Source of the DNA: Portulaca oleracea
Lineage: Eukaryota > Streptophyta > Magnoliopsida > Caryophyllales > Portulacaceae
Reading direction: 5' to 3'
DNA length: 64,000 bases
Assembly: GCA_029582165.1 (NCBI GenBank)
Contig: CM055883.1
Span: 24,207,501-24,271,500 of the forward strand
Of the stretch, positions 13,801-23,899 are shown piece by piece; the stretch's first letter is position 1, and every line of letters begins with the position of its first letter. Both the position numbers and the translations under genes were made by a program. The notes beneath the pieces were generated by a model. That model saw nothing but the letters and a program-made list of their open reading frames with translations, ran no database searches and had not been told where the DNA came from.

Positions 13801-14730
13801 TTTTGCACAAATTACCATTCACCAAAATTAGTATTTCTATCGACCTTGTCCGGTAAAAATATTTTAGGCGTTTTTTTGAAATACAAAAAATAATCAACAA
13901 AAGTATAACTTTATACAATTTATATGTAATATTATAGTTATAGAATTCGATCATACCATTTTATTTCAATTTAATCCATAATAATGCGGTTTTAATAATA
14001 GGCCAAGATACTTAAAAGGTGTCTTGTCCCAAGACTCCTATCATTTCCGTTAGAAGATTTAGTTGCATGGCTTTCCCCAACAAGAGATTGTTGTTTCAAG
14101 TTGATAATCGGTAATGATGACATATATCTAAAATAAGGCTAAATTTTCCACTAAGCTTGAAAGTCTTGAAAAGAAATTCATGATCGAGATTTAAAAAAAA
14201 AAACCCCTTAGTAGAACATAGTCATAGAGGAAAACTCAAAATTAGAGTTTCAGACTGCCTTCATCTCCAGAATTCCAAACTGGATTAACCCTTGATCATG
14301 ACAGATAATGACAGTTAAAATAACATAACTCATTTCCCTGCACATGCAGACATGGCAACTCCACGAGAACAACCAAGATACGGAACTTGTGGACAAAAGG
14401 TTGTCAAAATTCGACAAGGACGAGGTGAAGAGAGTGATAAGAGTCGCACTTCTCTGCACTCAGACAGCACCAGCATACCGGTCGACAATGTCTCGAGCGC
14501 TGGCTATGCTCACTGGGGACATTGAGGTTGGAACCGCTATTTCGAAGCCAACATACTTGGCAGATTGGAATTTCGACGACTCCAGTTTCATGACTAGTAA
14601 TGCATCTGAGGCTTCCAGGACTGGTTTCACTCCCAACACTAACAGCACAATAACTACCTTGGATCTAAACTCGCCGTTAACCAATGTCACTGTGGCCATG
14701 AGTGATGATGAACAATCTCGGATCATTTGA
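60..14730 (+). CDS. LRR receptor-like Ser/Thr kinase, LRR VIII-2 type with malectin-like domain (23 exons, two frameshifts)
   Basis: Exons by GT-AG borders and frame: 60-207, 4848-5037, 5179-5250, 5339-5410, 5502-5573, 5709-5780, 5864-5935, 6053-6124, 6279-6350, 6734-6805, 6911-6982, 7122-7193, 10341-10406, 10570-10614, 10901-10989, 11082-11455, 11574-11768, 11860-12012, 12168-12286, 12373-12582, 12671-12902, 13058-13208, 14350-14730. The protein starts with a signal peptide (ending near CCVQAQ; the ATG at 81 is an alternative start). About ten 24-residue LRRs follow, mostly one per 72-nt exon. Then come a malectin-like domain (11082-11768), a transmembrane helix ([20 protein letters not shown]) and a kinase with G-loop [18 protein letters not shown] lysine, VHRDVKASN and DFG. 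It should sit in the plasma membrane and signal an extracellular cue; the ligand is unknown. The domain order matches the Arabidopsis At1g56130/At1g56140 group. One base is missing in an A-run at 11639-11643 and another near 12515; both break the frame. Intron 12 (3.1 kb) and intron 1 (4.6 kb) are swollen by insertions. Confidence 0.88.
515..820 (-). pseudogene. LINE ORF2 C-terminal fragment (truncated copy)
   Basis: A minus-strand frame of 98 codons reads as the extreme C-terminus of an L1-like ORF2: a zf-RVT tail (HLFFECEF), then [16 protein letters not shown] and a terminal NLRLY stop. The same ending, residue for residue over long stretches, occurs at the end of the LINE at 53.6-53.87 kb (IIYHLWAERNRRAHQN ... 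NLRLY). Similarity stops just past the stop codon, so this copy is truncated at both ends. It lies in intron 1 of the receptor kinase, in the opposite orientation. Confidence 0.8.
821..2135. other. Intron 1, AT-rich, no gene seen
   Basis: This is AT-rich intronic DNA. Short open frames on both strands show no family motif. I see no TIRs or LTR ends here. Confidence 0.5.
2136..2550. mobile_element. Foldback MITE with about 150-bp inverted repeats
   Basis: The left arm (GGATGATAATACACTGAACT onward) and the reverse complement of the right arm (GGACGATAATACACTGAACT) match through the motifs TATTGGACAATAATGCACT, CAATTCAGCTGGTGGTTGAC and TCCTACTTTGACGTGTC. A T-rich loop of about 90 bp separates them. 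There is no coding capacity. I could not fix a target duplication. Confidence 0.85.
3235..3333. repeat. (TTA)n microsatellite
   Basis: About 30 TTA/TTG triplets in a row. The apparent poly-Leu (+) and poly-Asn (-) frames across it are simple-sequence artefacts. Confidence 0.95.
4105..4447. repeat. 172-bp tandem duplication in intron 1
   Basis: Two almost identical copies begin with ATGATAAGGGGCTTAGTGTT at 4105 and 4277 and run to the motif TATACGCTATTATACATACA. They differ by a few substitutions and a small indel in a T-run, so the duplication is recent. Confidence 0.92.
7471..8205. mobile_element. MITE with CTGTTYGGAGAGATAA termini
   Basis: The left end (GGCCCTGTTCGGAGAGATAA) and the reverse complement of the right end (GTCTGTTTGGAGAGATAA) form short imperfect TIRs, followed on both sides by related GGAATGGGATTAG and ATGGAATTAG motifs. 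TAA lies at both borders, compatible with a PIF/Harbinger-type 3-bp duplication, but the exact ends are uncertain. An internal (GA)n tract lies at about 7828-7863. Confidence 0.6.
7828..7863. repeat. (GA)n microsatellite
   Basis: A run of about 17 GA dinucleotides inside the MITE. Confidence 0.95.
8797..10086. mobile_element. Pack-MULE-like element with long TIRs and captured F-box fragment
   Basis: Inverted repeats of about 120-170 bp begin CTTGGATAAAAATGC on the left. On the right, TTTTTATCCAAG closes the element, and the arms share ACTTTACAAAAATT, CAATTTTGCCACC, ATGTAATGAAACTGC and CTGTGACAAAAATGCCACTT. Between the arms lies gene-like DNA: a CT-rich 5'-UTR-like tract (9060-9450) and an F-box reading frame. 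The termini resemble those of the surrounding element, so both probably belong to one family. I found no convincing flanking duplication. Confidence 0.72.
9458..9628 (+). pseudogene. Captured F-box protein N-terminal fragment
   Basis: A 56-codon frame starts [20 protein letters not shown] and continues [20 protein letters not shown] before a stop. The spacing D-x-L-x-D-x-(I/L)-L-L-x-I-F-N...D-A-K-A-L-x-R-C...V-S-x-R-F is that of a plant F-box, the SKP1-binding module of SCF ubiquitin ligases. Only the F-box survives, with no substrate-binding domain. It follows a CT-rich leader, as in an ordinary plant gene. Just downstream another frame (9556-9759) encodes a charged Lys/Glu-rich stretch that may be more of the captured gene after a frameshift. 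Expression and function are unlikely. Confidence 0.65.
10621..10872. repeat. 128-bp tandem duplication in intron 14
   Basis: Copies begin CTTCGGTTCATTATAG at 10621 and 10749 and run in step to the motif TGCAAACATCACCG. A partial third CTTCGATTCGTT follows. The duplication starts 7 bases after the exon-14 border and ends before exon 15, so it lengthens the intron without changing the coding sequence. Confidence 0.92.
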
Positions 14731-17700
14731 ACTGTTTCAGAATGATTTCTACTACTTATGTATCCCATGAGACATTGTGGTTTTGCAGTTATCGAGCTAC
14801 AATCTTGTATTTGTAGTTATATTATTATGCTTGATCAGGTTCTTTTTTTATCGCATTAGTTATGTGCCATAGCAATCCAGTAAAGATTGTTTATTTCTTT
14901 ATTGCAAATTACTATGCAACGTGTGAGGAAAATTTTCAGCTTTATGAAACTAGAAAAGCCAATTGCAACTGGTTGTTTCTTTTTTGGTATATTTATCTAT
15001 AAAGGCTTTGCACAAAGTTGAAATATATTCATTCTTGCAATCATAATAATTTGTTCTTGGTATGCACTTCAACCCCAACTCCAACATAATTACTAGAAAC
15101 AAAATATAGATGGTATAAATCATTGTTCAGGGTTTTGTATATTCCGTTTCTGTACCGTTCTCTCGAGGAGATGAGGGGCATAACTTCAGGAATTCAACTT
15201 AAAAAAGGTTCAAATTACTAAGAAAAACACGATTTCGGTTTAAGCTATTTACCTGCTAGGTGATCAAGCATATAGATAAGATTGCTTCAATCACAAAAAG
15301 AAGGGTTTCGGGGGTTTAGGCAATTAATGGGTTTATAATCACTCGAGTTTTGTGATTAGGGAGTAAGAACATAGGATCAATCAAATGGGACTTTTGCTAG
15401 AATATGGCCACCAAGCTCCCTTTTTCAAGAGAAGCTTGGATTAACTACCCCAAGATCCACCATGGATCTTGAGGGTTAAGCTTGCAAAAGTTCCCTAGTT
15501 AAGCTTATTCTCATTTCATGGGAATCAGATTAACTATTCCATCCTTATTGTTCCTAACAATTGATTAGTGAATTAAGGAACTCTCAGACCTTAATTCACC
15601 CCACTTGAAGAAAAGAATAAGGTGGAAATAAGATTTCTCCACTAACTACCCCTTAATTCACTTAACCTGGTAACTAATCACTCATTAGAGCCCTTAATCA
15701 CCCCTAACCCTCTTGGAACTTAGCCACTAATCATAATAAAACTAATCTAACACATCCAAATCCAAACCTAGACATGTGTAAGGCCCGCGGCCCGAAGGGC
15801 ACGGTCCCCCACAGAGTGTCGAGATCGACGAAGTGTTGCTTATTGTTGCATTCTAGCACTAATATCTATTTTTTAATTTTCATTACATGTGTTCAAGCTG
15901 CAATACAATGCAGGTTTAGATTGTCGTATCCACAGGGAGTTGGGGTACCGAACCTAAGAGTCACTCAAAATCTCACCTACTAGGTTGGGATTTCATGATT
16001 TATTTTGAGAGGTTTTAGAAACTAAAAGAAGACACTAAAAACCACAAAAAGAAGGAAAAGGCTCGAGGGTCGGTTTTTCACCGCCTATCGATCAATCTAA
16101 TCACGAGGAAGTCTCGGTCATGACACTAAGCCAAGATAGAAGCTGGTTTATTGCTAGAATAAAGCCGCTCCGGGGCCTCTCCCGAGGTATACCCGAATTT
16201 AGCCCTAAAGGTTCGTCCACTAAATGAATGAGGACTCACCTAAAAGGCTTGAAAAGCAAATCATCCTACCCGAACTCCTCCACTAAATTAATGAAGATTC
16301 GTCCGGATATCCATCCAATCACCCTAAAGATCGTGTTTAAGTAGGTTTAGCGGGTTTCCACTACTTACTAAACCCCACAATCAAGAGAGTTTTTGGATGA
16401 AAACCTCATAAAACATGGCCTAATGCCCTAACTAAGTCAAACCTTAGAAAAGAGATCTCATTAGGGATTAAAACCTTCCCCTAAGCCAAGGAAAAACTAG
16501 CCACTAATCATTTTATTAAAAACCTAATTAAACTAATCGAGCTTCTAAACCTAACCCTAATCTGACCTAATAATAACCCTAGCTCTAAACTGACCCAACC
16601 CATTAACCTAATTCTAATCCAACTAAAACCTACTGGCCCAATTAACACTAACCTAAGACTTAAAGAAAACGAAATAAAAGAAGCATTATAATCTAACTTC
16701 TACTGACCGAAAAATCTACTACCAAAAACAGAAAACAGGGGAGATAAAATGAAGAAAACAGGGGAAATAAACAAGAGAAAACAGAGGAAAGTCAGGCGAG
16801 TAAAACAGGGCAAATCAAATCAAAACAAAACATTACCATTACTGTATTCCAAAACTGAGAAATCGAGCCTTCTATCAACACAAGAACAATTCAATACCCA
16901 AAACAATTCAAACTCAGATTCAACCCAGAACAATCGTCATCATTACACACGAATTAAAACCAAACAAATTTCCAGAATTCCAAACAATACTCCCAAATCA
17001 AACAGAACCAATCAACAAAAATCCAAAATCCCAGATTCGAAACTCACTAACATGCATACCAAATTAAACCTAAATCTACCCTAAATACTAACCCTAAGGA
17101 TGTAGGGCCTTGGGGCGTCACTTTCCCCTCAACCCACCATCAAGCTCTCGATCTGCTCTTCCTCACTTTATATACTCGAGCTCGTGCTTCCCTCCATCAA
17201 ATCTAAGCCCTCCGATTCTACTCCATGTGGACGGATGTGATGAATTTGGATGTGCGGTGAAGATGGTAGCAGTATGCGTCGAAGATGGGTATGCAAAGAT
17301 GGTGGCTGCTGCGTTGTTGTACTTTCTTCTGCTCCCATTATCTCAACCGATTCTGCAAAGAGAAGAGAAAAAGAGTGAGATTCAAGAATTATCGCGAGAA
17401 AATGGAGATGAGAGAAGAGATGAGAAGAGATGGAAAAGTGAGAAGATGAGAGAAGGAGTTCAAGAATGGTGGTGGGGTGTGGTGTGCTCTGGTGGTGCGC
17501 AGAACAAGGATCAGAGAGGAAGTCAGGGTGAAAGGGACGAAGAAAGGGGAAAAAAGGAGGAAAATGAAATGGGAAATTAGGGTTGGGGGTTTGGGATTCA
17601 ATTCGGTCAGTGAGGGAGTGGGGAATGGGTTAGGTAGGTGGGCCAATTGACTGTGGGAATGGGCCGGTAGAAGAGAAAAGAAGAGGGGAAATTGGGTTGA

Positions 17701-17940
17701 GGATTGGATTAGTTAGGTTTATTTCTAATTTTTATATTTTTCTTTCATTTTCACTAATAATAATAACTAAAATAACAAAAGACATAAAATCTCATAATTA
17801 AGTAAAATGAGTAAAAATATAATAATAAACCTAAATTAATTATTAATACAAGCAAAAAGCCATAGAATGTAGGGGTAAAATCATGCAAAATAATGGAATA
17901 AACAACATGTTTAAATTTAGCTTAACCAAATTTTCTTTTA
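14731..17940. other. 3' flank of the kinase gene and intergenic repeat-like DNA
   Basis: The first about 200 bp are probably the 3' UTR. After about 15.2 kb the sequence reads like decayed retroelement non-coding DNA. It includes GTCGTATCCACAGGGAGTTG near 15922, and similar phrases occur twice (AGCCACTAATCAT near 15723 and 16499). Open frames at 16749-17084 and 17110-17580 are low-complexity Lys/Asn/Arg-rich stretches without recognisable domains. I assign no gene. Confidence 0.45.
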
Positions 17941-17949
17941 AATGATTTT

Positions 17950-18276
17950 CAAAAATATTATTGGAGTCTCGCAATCCGGGTCAATATCAGTTCTGACTCC
18001 CCGATTGTGGATCCTCGCGGATCCAACATTCAGAAGGTGAACTAAACCTAGCCCAATATCACGGTTAATCGCTCGAAGTTGGAACGAATATCTTCCCAAG
18101 TCCACAGGGCTGGGGATCCGCGAGGATCCTCAGACTCATAGGTTTTGCGATCCACATGGATCCAAACCCATGGGTCTGGGGATCCGCGAGGATCCCAAGC
18201 CTATGACACCGGATGATTTTTGATCCAACTGCAAGCAAAATACACGACAATATTTCCGAAAATCTTCAAAAAGTAG
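17950..18276. repeat. LTR-like fragment with GGATCC palindromes (left of copia element 1)
   Basis: It contains GGATCCTCGCGGATCC (18009-18024) and two copies of GGGGATCCGCGAGGATCC (near 18113 and 18179), plus a degraded copy at about 18143. The same module recurs to the right of the copia element (25.09-25.98 kb) and further on (27.76-27.87 and 31.38-31.82 kb). The copia element therefore probably inserted into a larger element carrying these modules. Confidence 0.6.
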
Positions 18277-19037
18277 TGTTGGGTTTGTATGGCCCATTGA
18301 ATCCTCAGGGTCCAGATTGGTTGATGGAATTTGAGTCCCAGGCGTTACCAGCGTGAAAAACGGTGCTACCAGCGCCTGATTACGGAGCCGAGAAGTAGGA
18401 GCTACCAGCGCGGCAGCTGGCGCTGCCAGTGCCTCTCAAAATCGAAGAAAAGTCACAAGTGCTACTCCCTGTTGTTTTGGCGCTGGGAGCGCCACTCCCA
18501 GTTGCTTCGAAGTGCAAGACACTAGAAGCACTGCTCAGGCGCTGCCAATGCCTGGGTATCATGACAAGCGGCGACGGCGGTTTTGATTCAAGCGGCTTTA
18601 GGTTATTTATTGTTTAACCTAGTTTCCTTCCCTCACCAACACTATATATATGGTATCTGTTTCTCCACCAAAATATATCGGTAAACATAGAGAGCTAGAG
18701 AGAGAGAAAATATTGAGAGAGAGGGAGTCTCACCAATATTTTCCCCAGTGTATCCTGAGAGATTGTGAGTTGAGAGTTGAGAGATTGTTATTGTAATCTC
18801 CTTTGTGGATCGCCTCACACCTTGTGATAGTGATCAGGTTGTATTCCTCCTTTCTCATAGTGAATTATTTTCTGGTTATCTTTGTCCGTAGGTTTTTTCC
18901 CGAGTTTTTCGGTTTCCCACGTAAATCTGGTGTTTGATTTTATCGCTCATTTTTCGTTCCTAAATTTTGTCGTAATATCCGTCATCTCGATCGAGTTTAT
19001 ATTCGCTTCTCCTGTTACCTTACTATTTTCTCTAACA
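18277..19037 (+). repeat. 5' LTR of copia element 1
   Basis: 761 bp from TGTTGGGTTTGT to TTTTCTCTAACA. It carries several GGCGCT...AGCGCC-type modules (18341-18560), a TATA-like TATATATA at 18643-18650 and a GA-rich transcribed leader. It matches the 3' LTR at 23900-24691 along its whole length, with many substitutions. Confidence 0.93.
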
Positions 19038-19039
19038 AG

Positions 19040-19051
19040 TGGTATCAGAGC
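19040..19051 (+). other. Primer-binding site of copia element 1
   Basis: TGGTATCAGAGC lies 2 nt after the 5' LTR. This is the usual plant copia site for priming by initiator methionine tRNA. Confidence 0.9.
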
Positions 19052-19060
19052 AAGGTGGAG

Positions 19061-19849
19061 ATGACTTCAATCATGAAGTGCGATATTCAAAAATTTGATG
19101 GAACAAGGAGTTTTGCCATGTGGAGACTGCAGATAAAGGCAGTCCTGATTCAGCACGGGTTATGGGATGGGATTGAGTATCCCGACACGAAGACTGATGA
19201 GACGATAGGCGGTGATGAATTCAATAAACTCTAGAAGGACATCAAGGGCAATATGACTCCAAGGGAGTTGAAGAAGCTTGAAGATAAGGCTCTGGCAAGA
19301 ATTTAGCTGTGTTTGGCGGAGCACATTCAGAGAGAGGTGATGCATATCGAGAAACCTCGGAAGCTCTGGACTAAACTGGAAGAGTTTTACATGTTAAAGA
19401 GTCTTGCAAACAAATACCGAATGAAGGAGAAATTCTACAGGCTGAAAATGCCCCAAGGTACTTCTATTCAAGCACATCTTAATGAATTTGATTATATTAT
19501 TACTGAATTAGAATCAATGGATGTGAAACACACTGATGAGGATAAGGCTTTGCATTCAACTTTGTCCCTACCTACATCACATAAACAATTTAAGGAAATC
19601 ATGTTGTATGGGAATCGTGGTGTCCTTAACCTTAGTGAAGTAAAGGTTAGTTTACTTTCTAAGGAGAAACTTGATACTGACGGCGATGAAAAGGGTGGTG
19701 ATGCTATGGTTGTAAGGGGTAGGAATACTGAACGTAAGGGAAACGGGTCTAGAGGGAGGTCTAAGCACCGTTCAAAGTCTAGGAATCCTCACAAGAATAA
19801 GAAGTGTAACTACTGTAGTAAGATGGGGCACATAGAGAGAGATTATTAA
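19061..19849 (+). pseudogene. copia element 1 gag
   Basis: The frame starts with ATG at 19061 and reads through the typical copia Gag opening (FDGTRSFAMWRLQIKA) but hits an in-frame stop near 19231 and another near 19303. From 19313 it is open to 19849 and ends in the zinc knuckle CNYCSKMGHIERDY, where the last cysteine of the CCHC motif is replaced by tyrosine just before a stop. Gag would package the element RNA; this copy cannot make it. Confidence 0.85.
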
Positions 19850-19963
19850 ACAAAACGGAGAGACCAGAAGCAGGAGAGTAAGGATAACCACACCAAACCT
19901 GGTACCTCAAACTATGTAGAGTCCGAGTCAGATGGTGATGGGTTTGTAGTTACGGATGATGCC

Positions 19964-20601
19964 TTGGATACCACATCGAGTAAGATACCAAGAGATGAGT
20001 GGGTTCTTGTCACGGGATGCACCTATCATATGTGTCCTCACAAGGATTGGATCGAGTCTTATGAGAGTGTTGACACTGGGTTCGTAGTCATGGGTAACGA
20101 CACAACCTGCAAGGTTGCAAGAATTGGCAGCATCAAAATTAGAACTCATGATGGCATTGTTAGAACTCTCAAGGAGGTTCGTGATATCCCTAACATGACT
20201 CGAAATTTAATTTCTTTGGGTACTCTTGAGGCTAACGGCTGTAGGTACAAAGGAGAAGACGATGTTTTGAAAGTGTGCAGGGGTTCCATGGTTCTTATGA
20301 ATGGAACCAAAAAGGGCAGTTTGTACATCCTGTAGGGGTCTACAGTAACAGGAATTGCAGCGGCAGTCCTGAATCTTGACGAGTTCGACATCACAAACTA
20401 TGGTACATGAGGCTAGGCCACATGGGAGAGAAGAGAATGCGAATGCGAATGCTGAGCAAGAAGGGATATCTTGATGGCACAAAGATCGCCAAGTTGGAGT
20501 TTTGCGATCACTGTGTCTGTGGGAAGCGGAAGAGGGTTAGCTTTTCAAGGGCTAAACACACAACAACAGGGATCCTTGATTATATTCATTCAGATCTGTG
20601 A
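19964..20601 (+). pseudogene. copia element 1 protease and GAG-pre-integrase region
   Basis: The protease motif reads VTGCTYHM, so the catalytic Asp of the D-S/T-G triad is lost. A stop at 20335 and a frame change precede the GAG-pre-integrase block (MRLGHMGEKRM, FCDHCVCGKRKRVSF), which contains the His/Cys zinc-binding residues of the integrase N-terminus. The block ends at a stop at 20601. Confidence 0.82.
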
Positions 20602-20613
20602 GGTCCTGCTAAA

Positions 20614-20970
20614 GTGCCATCATTAGGTGGTAAACACTACATGTTGACGTTCGTGGATGACTTCTCGAGGAAGACTTGGGTTTATTTCCTGCGACACAAG
20701 AATGAGACATTCTCATACTTCAAGAAGTTCAAAGCTTTGGTGGAGAACCAGACAGTCAGGAAAATCAAGAAACTCAGGGCTGACAATGGGTTGGAGATTG
20801 TTGATTCTGAATTTATTGAATTCTACGAGGAGAATGGGATTGCGAGGCATCGAACCTTGGTGGGTAAGCCTCAGCAAAACGACGTAGCCGAGAGAACCAA
20901 TAGGACACTCCTAGAGAAAGCCCGCTACATGCTATCGAATGCAGGGCTTTGGAAGAACAAATCGTTCTAG
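20614..20970 (+). pseudogene. copia element 1 integrase core
   Basis: Continues from the zinc region with TFVDDFSRKTWVYFLRHKNE (first catalytic Asp) and LRADNGLE (second Asp). It goes on to QQNDVAERTNRTLLEKARYM, with the final Glu of the D,D-35-E triad, and stops at 20970. DNA between 20971 and 21152 contains scrambled integrase C-terminal sequence and a small foreign or deleted stretch. Confidence 0.85.
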
Positions 20971-21152
20971 GCAAAGGTGATATCTACTGCCTGCTACCTG
21001 CTGAACAGATCACCTCATGCCTTTATCGAATACCAGATTCCAGAGGAAGTATAGATAGGTAATCTAGTTAATTATTCTAATTTGAGAATTTTTTAATATC
21101 TTGTATATGCCCATGTGAATGATGGGAAGCTGTCTCCCAAGGTTGTTAATGC

Positions 21153-22607
21153 ATGTTTCTAGGTTATGGGTCGGAGTCTAAGGGATACAGAATGTGGTGT
21201 CCTGATTTGAAGAAAGTTATACAATCTAGAGATGTAACCTTTAATGAAACTACTATGTTATCTGGAATGGAATCTACCGGTACTTCTGATGATGCAGGAA
21301 ATCAGGAGAAGGATGCAGGAAGAATGGTGTTCGAGGTGGAGCAGGCTCAAGGTGGAGCTGCGAGAACCTGCAATCAGGAGCAAACTGCTGATGATACTCC
21401 TGAACCAACTCAGGTTGATGAGCCTAAGATTGAGACGAATGTTCCTCAGGTGGAGGAACAACCGAGCATAGCAAGAGATCGTCCAGGGAGGGAGATCAGG
21501 AGACCAACGCGATATATTGAAGAAGACGATGCTATGATCGCATATGCGCTGAGTGTTGCAGAGGAGACTCCTGAAGGCGTTGAACGTTCTACCTATCAGG
21601 AGGCCATCTCCTGTCCGAGTGCCTCAAATTGGATAAGAGCTATGAAAGAGGAGATGGAGAGCCTGCAGAAAAATCATACATGGGAGCTATGTGAGTTGCC
21701 AAAAGGGCGAAGAGCTCTTACTACAAAGTGGGTGTATAAGAGAAAGGAAGGTATCCCTGGTGTAGAAAGTGCAAGGTGGAAGGCCAGATTAGTGGTAAGG
21801 AGTTGCAACCAGAAAGAAGGAATCGACTACAACGAAGTATTTTCGCCAATCGTGAGGCATACGTCAATCTGCACCTTGCTAGCCTTCGTTGCTCTATTTA
21901 ATTTGGAGTTGGAGCAACTTGATGTGAAGACAAATTTCCTCCATGGCGAGTTGGAGGAGGAAATATATATGAGGCAACCAGAGGGTTTCATCGTTCCTAG
22001 TAAGCAGGAACAGGTGTGCAGATTGAGGAAGTCCTTGTATAGACTTAAACATGCACCCAGGCAGTGGTACAAAAGGTTTGATACCTTTATGGTAGGGAAA
22101 GGGTACAGAATAAGTCATTATAACAACTGTGTGTACTACAGGCAATTTGAAGAAAGGTCTTTTATTTATTTATTATTGTATGTTGATGACATGTTGATTG
22201 CTTTCAGGGACATGTCACTTATAAAGAAGTTGAAATCTCAACTCAACCAGGAGTTTGAGATGAAAGACCTCGGAGCGACAAAGATGATTTTGGGTATGGA
22301 GATCCAAAGATATAGAAAGGCAAAGATGATGTTTCTATCTCAGAAGAAATATTTGGAGAAGGTGTTGGACAGATTCAACATGAGAAACTGTAAAGCAGTT
22401 TCAACACCCTTACCTGCACATTTCAAGTTGTCTGGTGAGAACTGTCCTAAATCTGATTTGGAGGTAAGGAGGATGTCTAATATTCCCTATGCTAGTGCAG
22501 TTGGTAGTTTGATGTATACTATGGTGTGCATTAGACCTAACATGTCCCATGCAGTTAGTGTGGTGAGTAGATATATGCAGAATCCAGGGAAGGAGCATTG
22601 GGAATGA
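21153..22607 (+). pseudogene. copia element 1 reverse transcriptase (longest open stretch)
   Basis: 484 open codons. The start is the integrase C-terminus (MFLGYGSESKGYRMWCP), followed by an acidic linker. RT follows, with WVYKRKEG, ARLVVRSCNQKEGIDYNEVF, LDVKTNFLHGELEEEIYM, SLYRLKHAPRQWY and the catalytic YVDDMLIA. It ends ASAVGSLMYTMVCIRPNM near a stop at 22605. The YVDD box is intact, but the protein would lack protease upstream and RNase H downstream. Confidence 0.9.
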
Positions 22608-22649
22608 GTAAAGTGGATCCTTCGCTATGTGAAGGGTACTTTGGAGAAG

Positions 22650-23675
22650 TGATGGAGACCATCCTACAAGTCCAGCAGCAACTCAAATGACACCAGCAAG
22701 TTCAGACCAGGAGGAGGAGGATGATCCAGCAACAGCAACAACTCGAGCAACCTATACATCATCTTCATCACCCAAGGAGGTTCAAGCAACAGTTTCAGCA
22801 TCGGCATTGTCAGCAGCAAGCCTTGCCAAGTCAAACTCAGCAGCCGTTGGAGCACTTCCAGCAGAAATGGCAGGCTTCCACTCTCAGCAGCAGTACAAGG
22901 AGTCCACAACAGCCACCAGCCCACCAACTTCATCCATCCAGACTTGCTACACCTTGGTAAGGCAAGTCCTGGCCATCACAACCACTCACCCCACGAGCAT
23001 TGGCCATCCAGGCCAAATCTAGTTCCCAGCACAAGCAGTCCAAGCAGGCATCTTTCTTAATTCTATATCCTTGAATTGAGTGAGATTCAACAAAAGTTCC
23101 CCAGGAGTTTTTTTGTTCCTTGTCATGTATTTTCCAAGGACAAGTCAAGTCCCAGCATGATCGAGCAAGGAAGCATCAAGTTACAAGCATCAGAACAGAC
23201 AATCCCAAAAGGATTGTTTGTTATCAGTTTTTCCAGAACTCCAGTCATATGGGTAACTTATTTTGTTTCAGCTACAATGAGGGTTAACTAAGTATTTTCC
23301 AGCCTTCCTTAAGCTATTGAGATTATATCTAGCTTAAGAAAGCCCGAGAAAGTTACTGAAGTAACTTAGTTTTACCCCCTAGCTAGGAAAGGCCCTGATT
23401 GGCTGAAATTGCCAACCTTTGGGATTTTGGTCCAATCAGAAGCCAACCTTGTTTTCTTTTACATTTTCAACTATAACCGGATTCTATTAGCTAGAATAGG
23501 TTGTAATATGATGTATTTGATTCAGTTCAGTAGCTAGATTATAAGGGAGATTAGCAGGTTACTTTAATTAAGTACCTCTAATCAAACTGCTTAGGATCAA
23601 CTATATATAGTGATGTATTCAGCAGCTTAAAAACACAATCAGTGATATTTCAATAGCATTTTGAGTGCCATAGTT
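22650..23675. other. Unrelated 1.0-kb insertion/replacement inside copia element 1
   Basis: The RNase H domain should begin near 22650. Instead the sequence becomes a CAG-rich, Gln/Ser-Ala-rich stretch (22690-23020). This is followed by LTR-like non-coding DNA with a TATA-like CTATATATAG near 23601. Copia sequence resumes only at the RNase H tail ([18 protein letters not shown], from about 23680). I do not recognise the insert; it may be an LTR with adjacent 3' coding DNA of another retroelement. Confidence 0.6.
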
Positions 23676-23888
23676 GAGCCTCTCGTTTGTGGTGAAGAAG
23701 GTGCATACTTCTGATAATCCTGCAGATATGTTAACCAAGCCTCTATCTATAGATAAGTTTGAACATTGTTTGGACTTAGTTGGTGTTTCGAGCATGTGAG
23801 AGCCCTGCGGGGCCACGCCCTACGGAGGGGTGTGTTGATGGCGACAGTCAAGGCATTTATTCTGGACCGATATCTCAAGTCATGGTCC

Positions 23889-23899
23889 AAGGTAAAGAT
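23889..23899 (+). other. Polypurine tract of copia element 1
   Basis: AAGGTAAAGAT lies immediately before the TGTTGG of the 3' LTR, the place and composition expected for the plus-strand primer. Confidence 0.8.

Noticed and set aside
16749..17580. Two open frames of 111 and 156 codons on the + strand
   Set aside because: Low-complexity Lys/Asn/Gln and Glu/Arg-rich composition, no recognisable motif; the second follows an A-rich, repeat-like tract.
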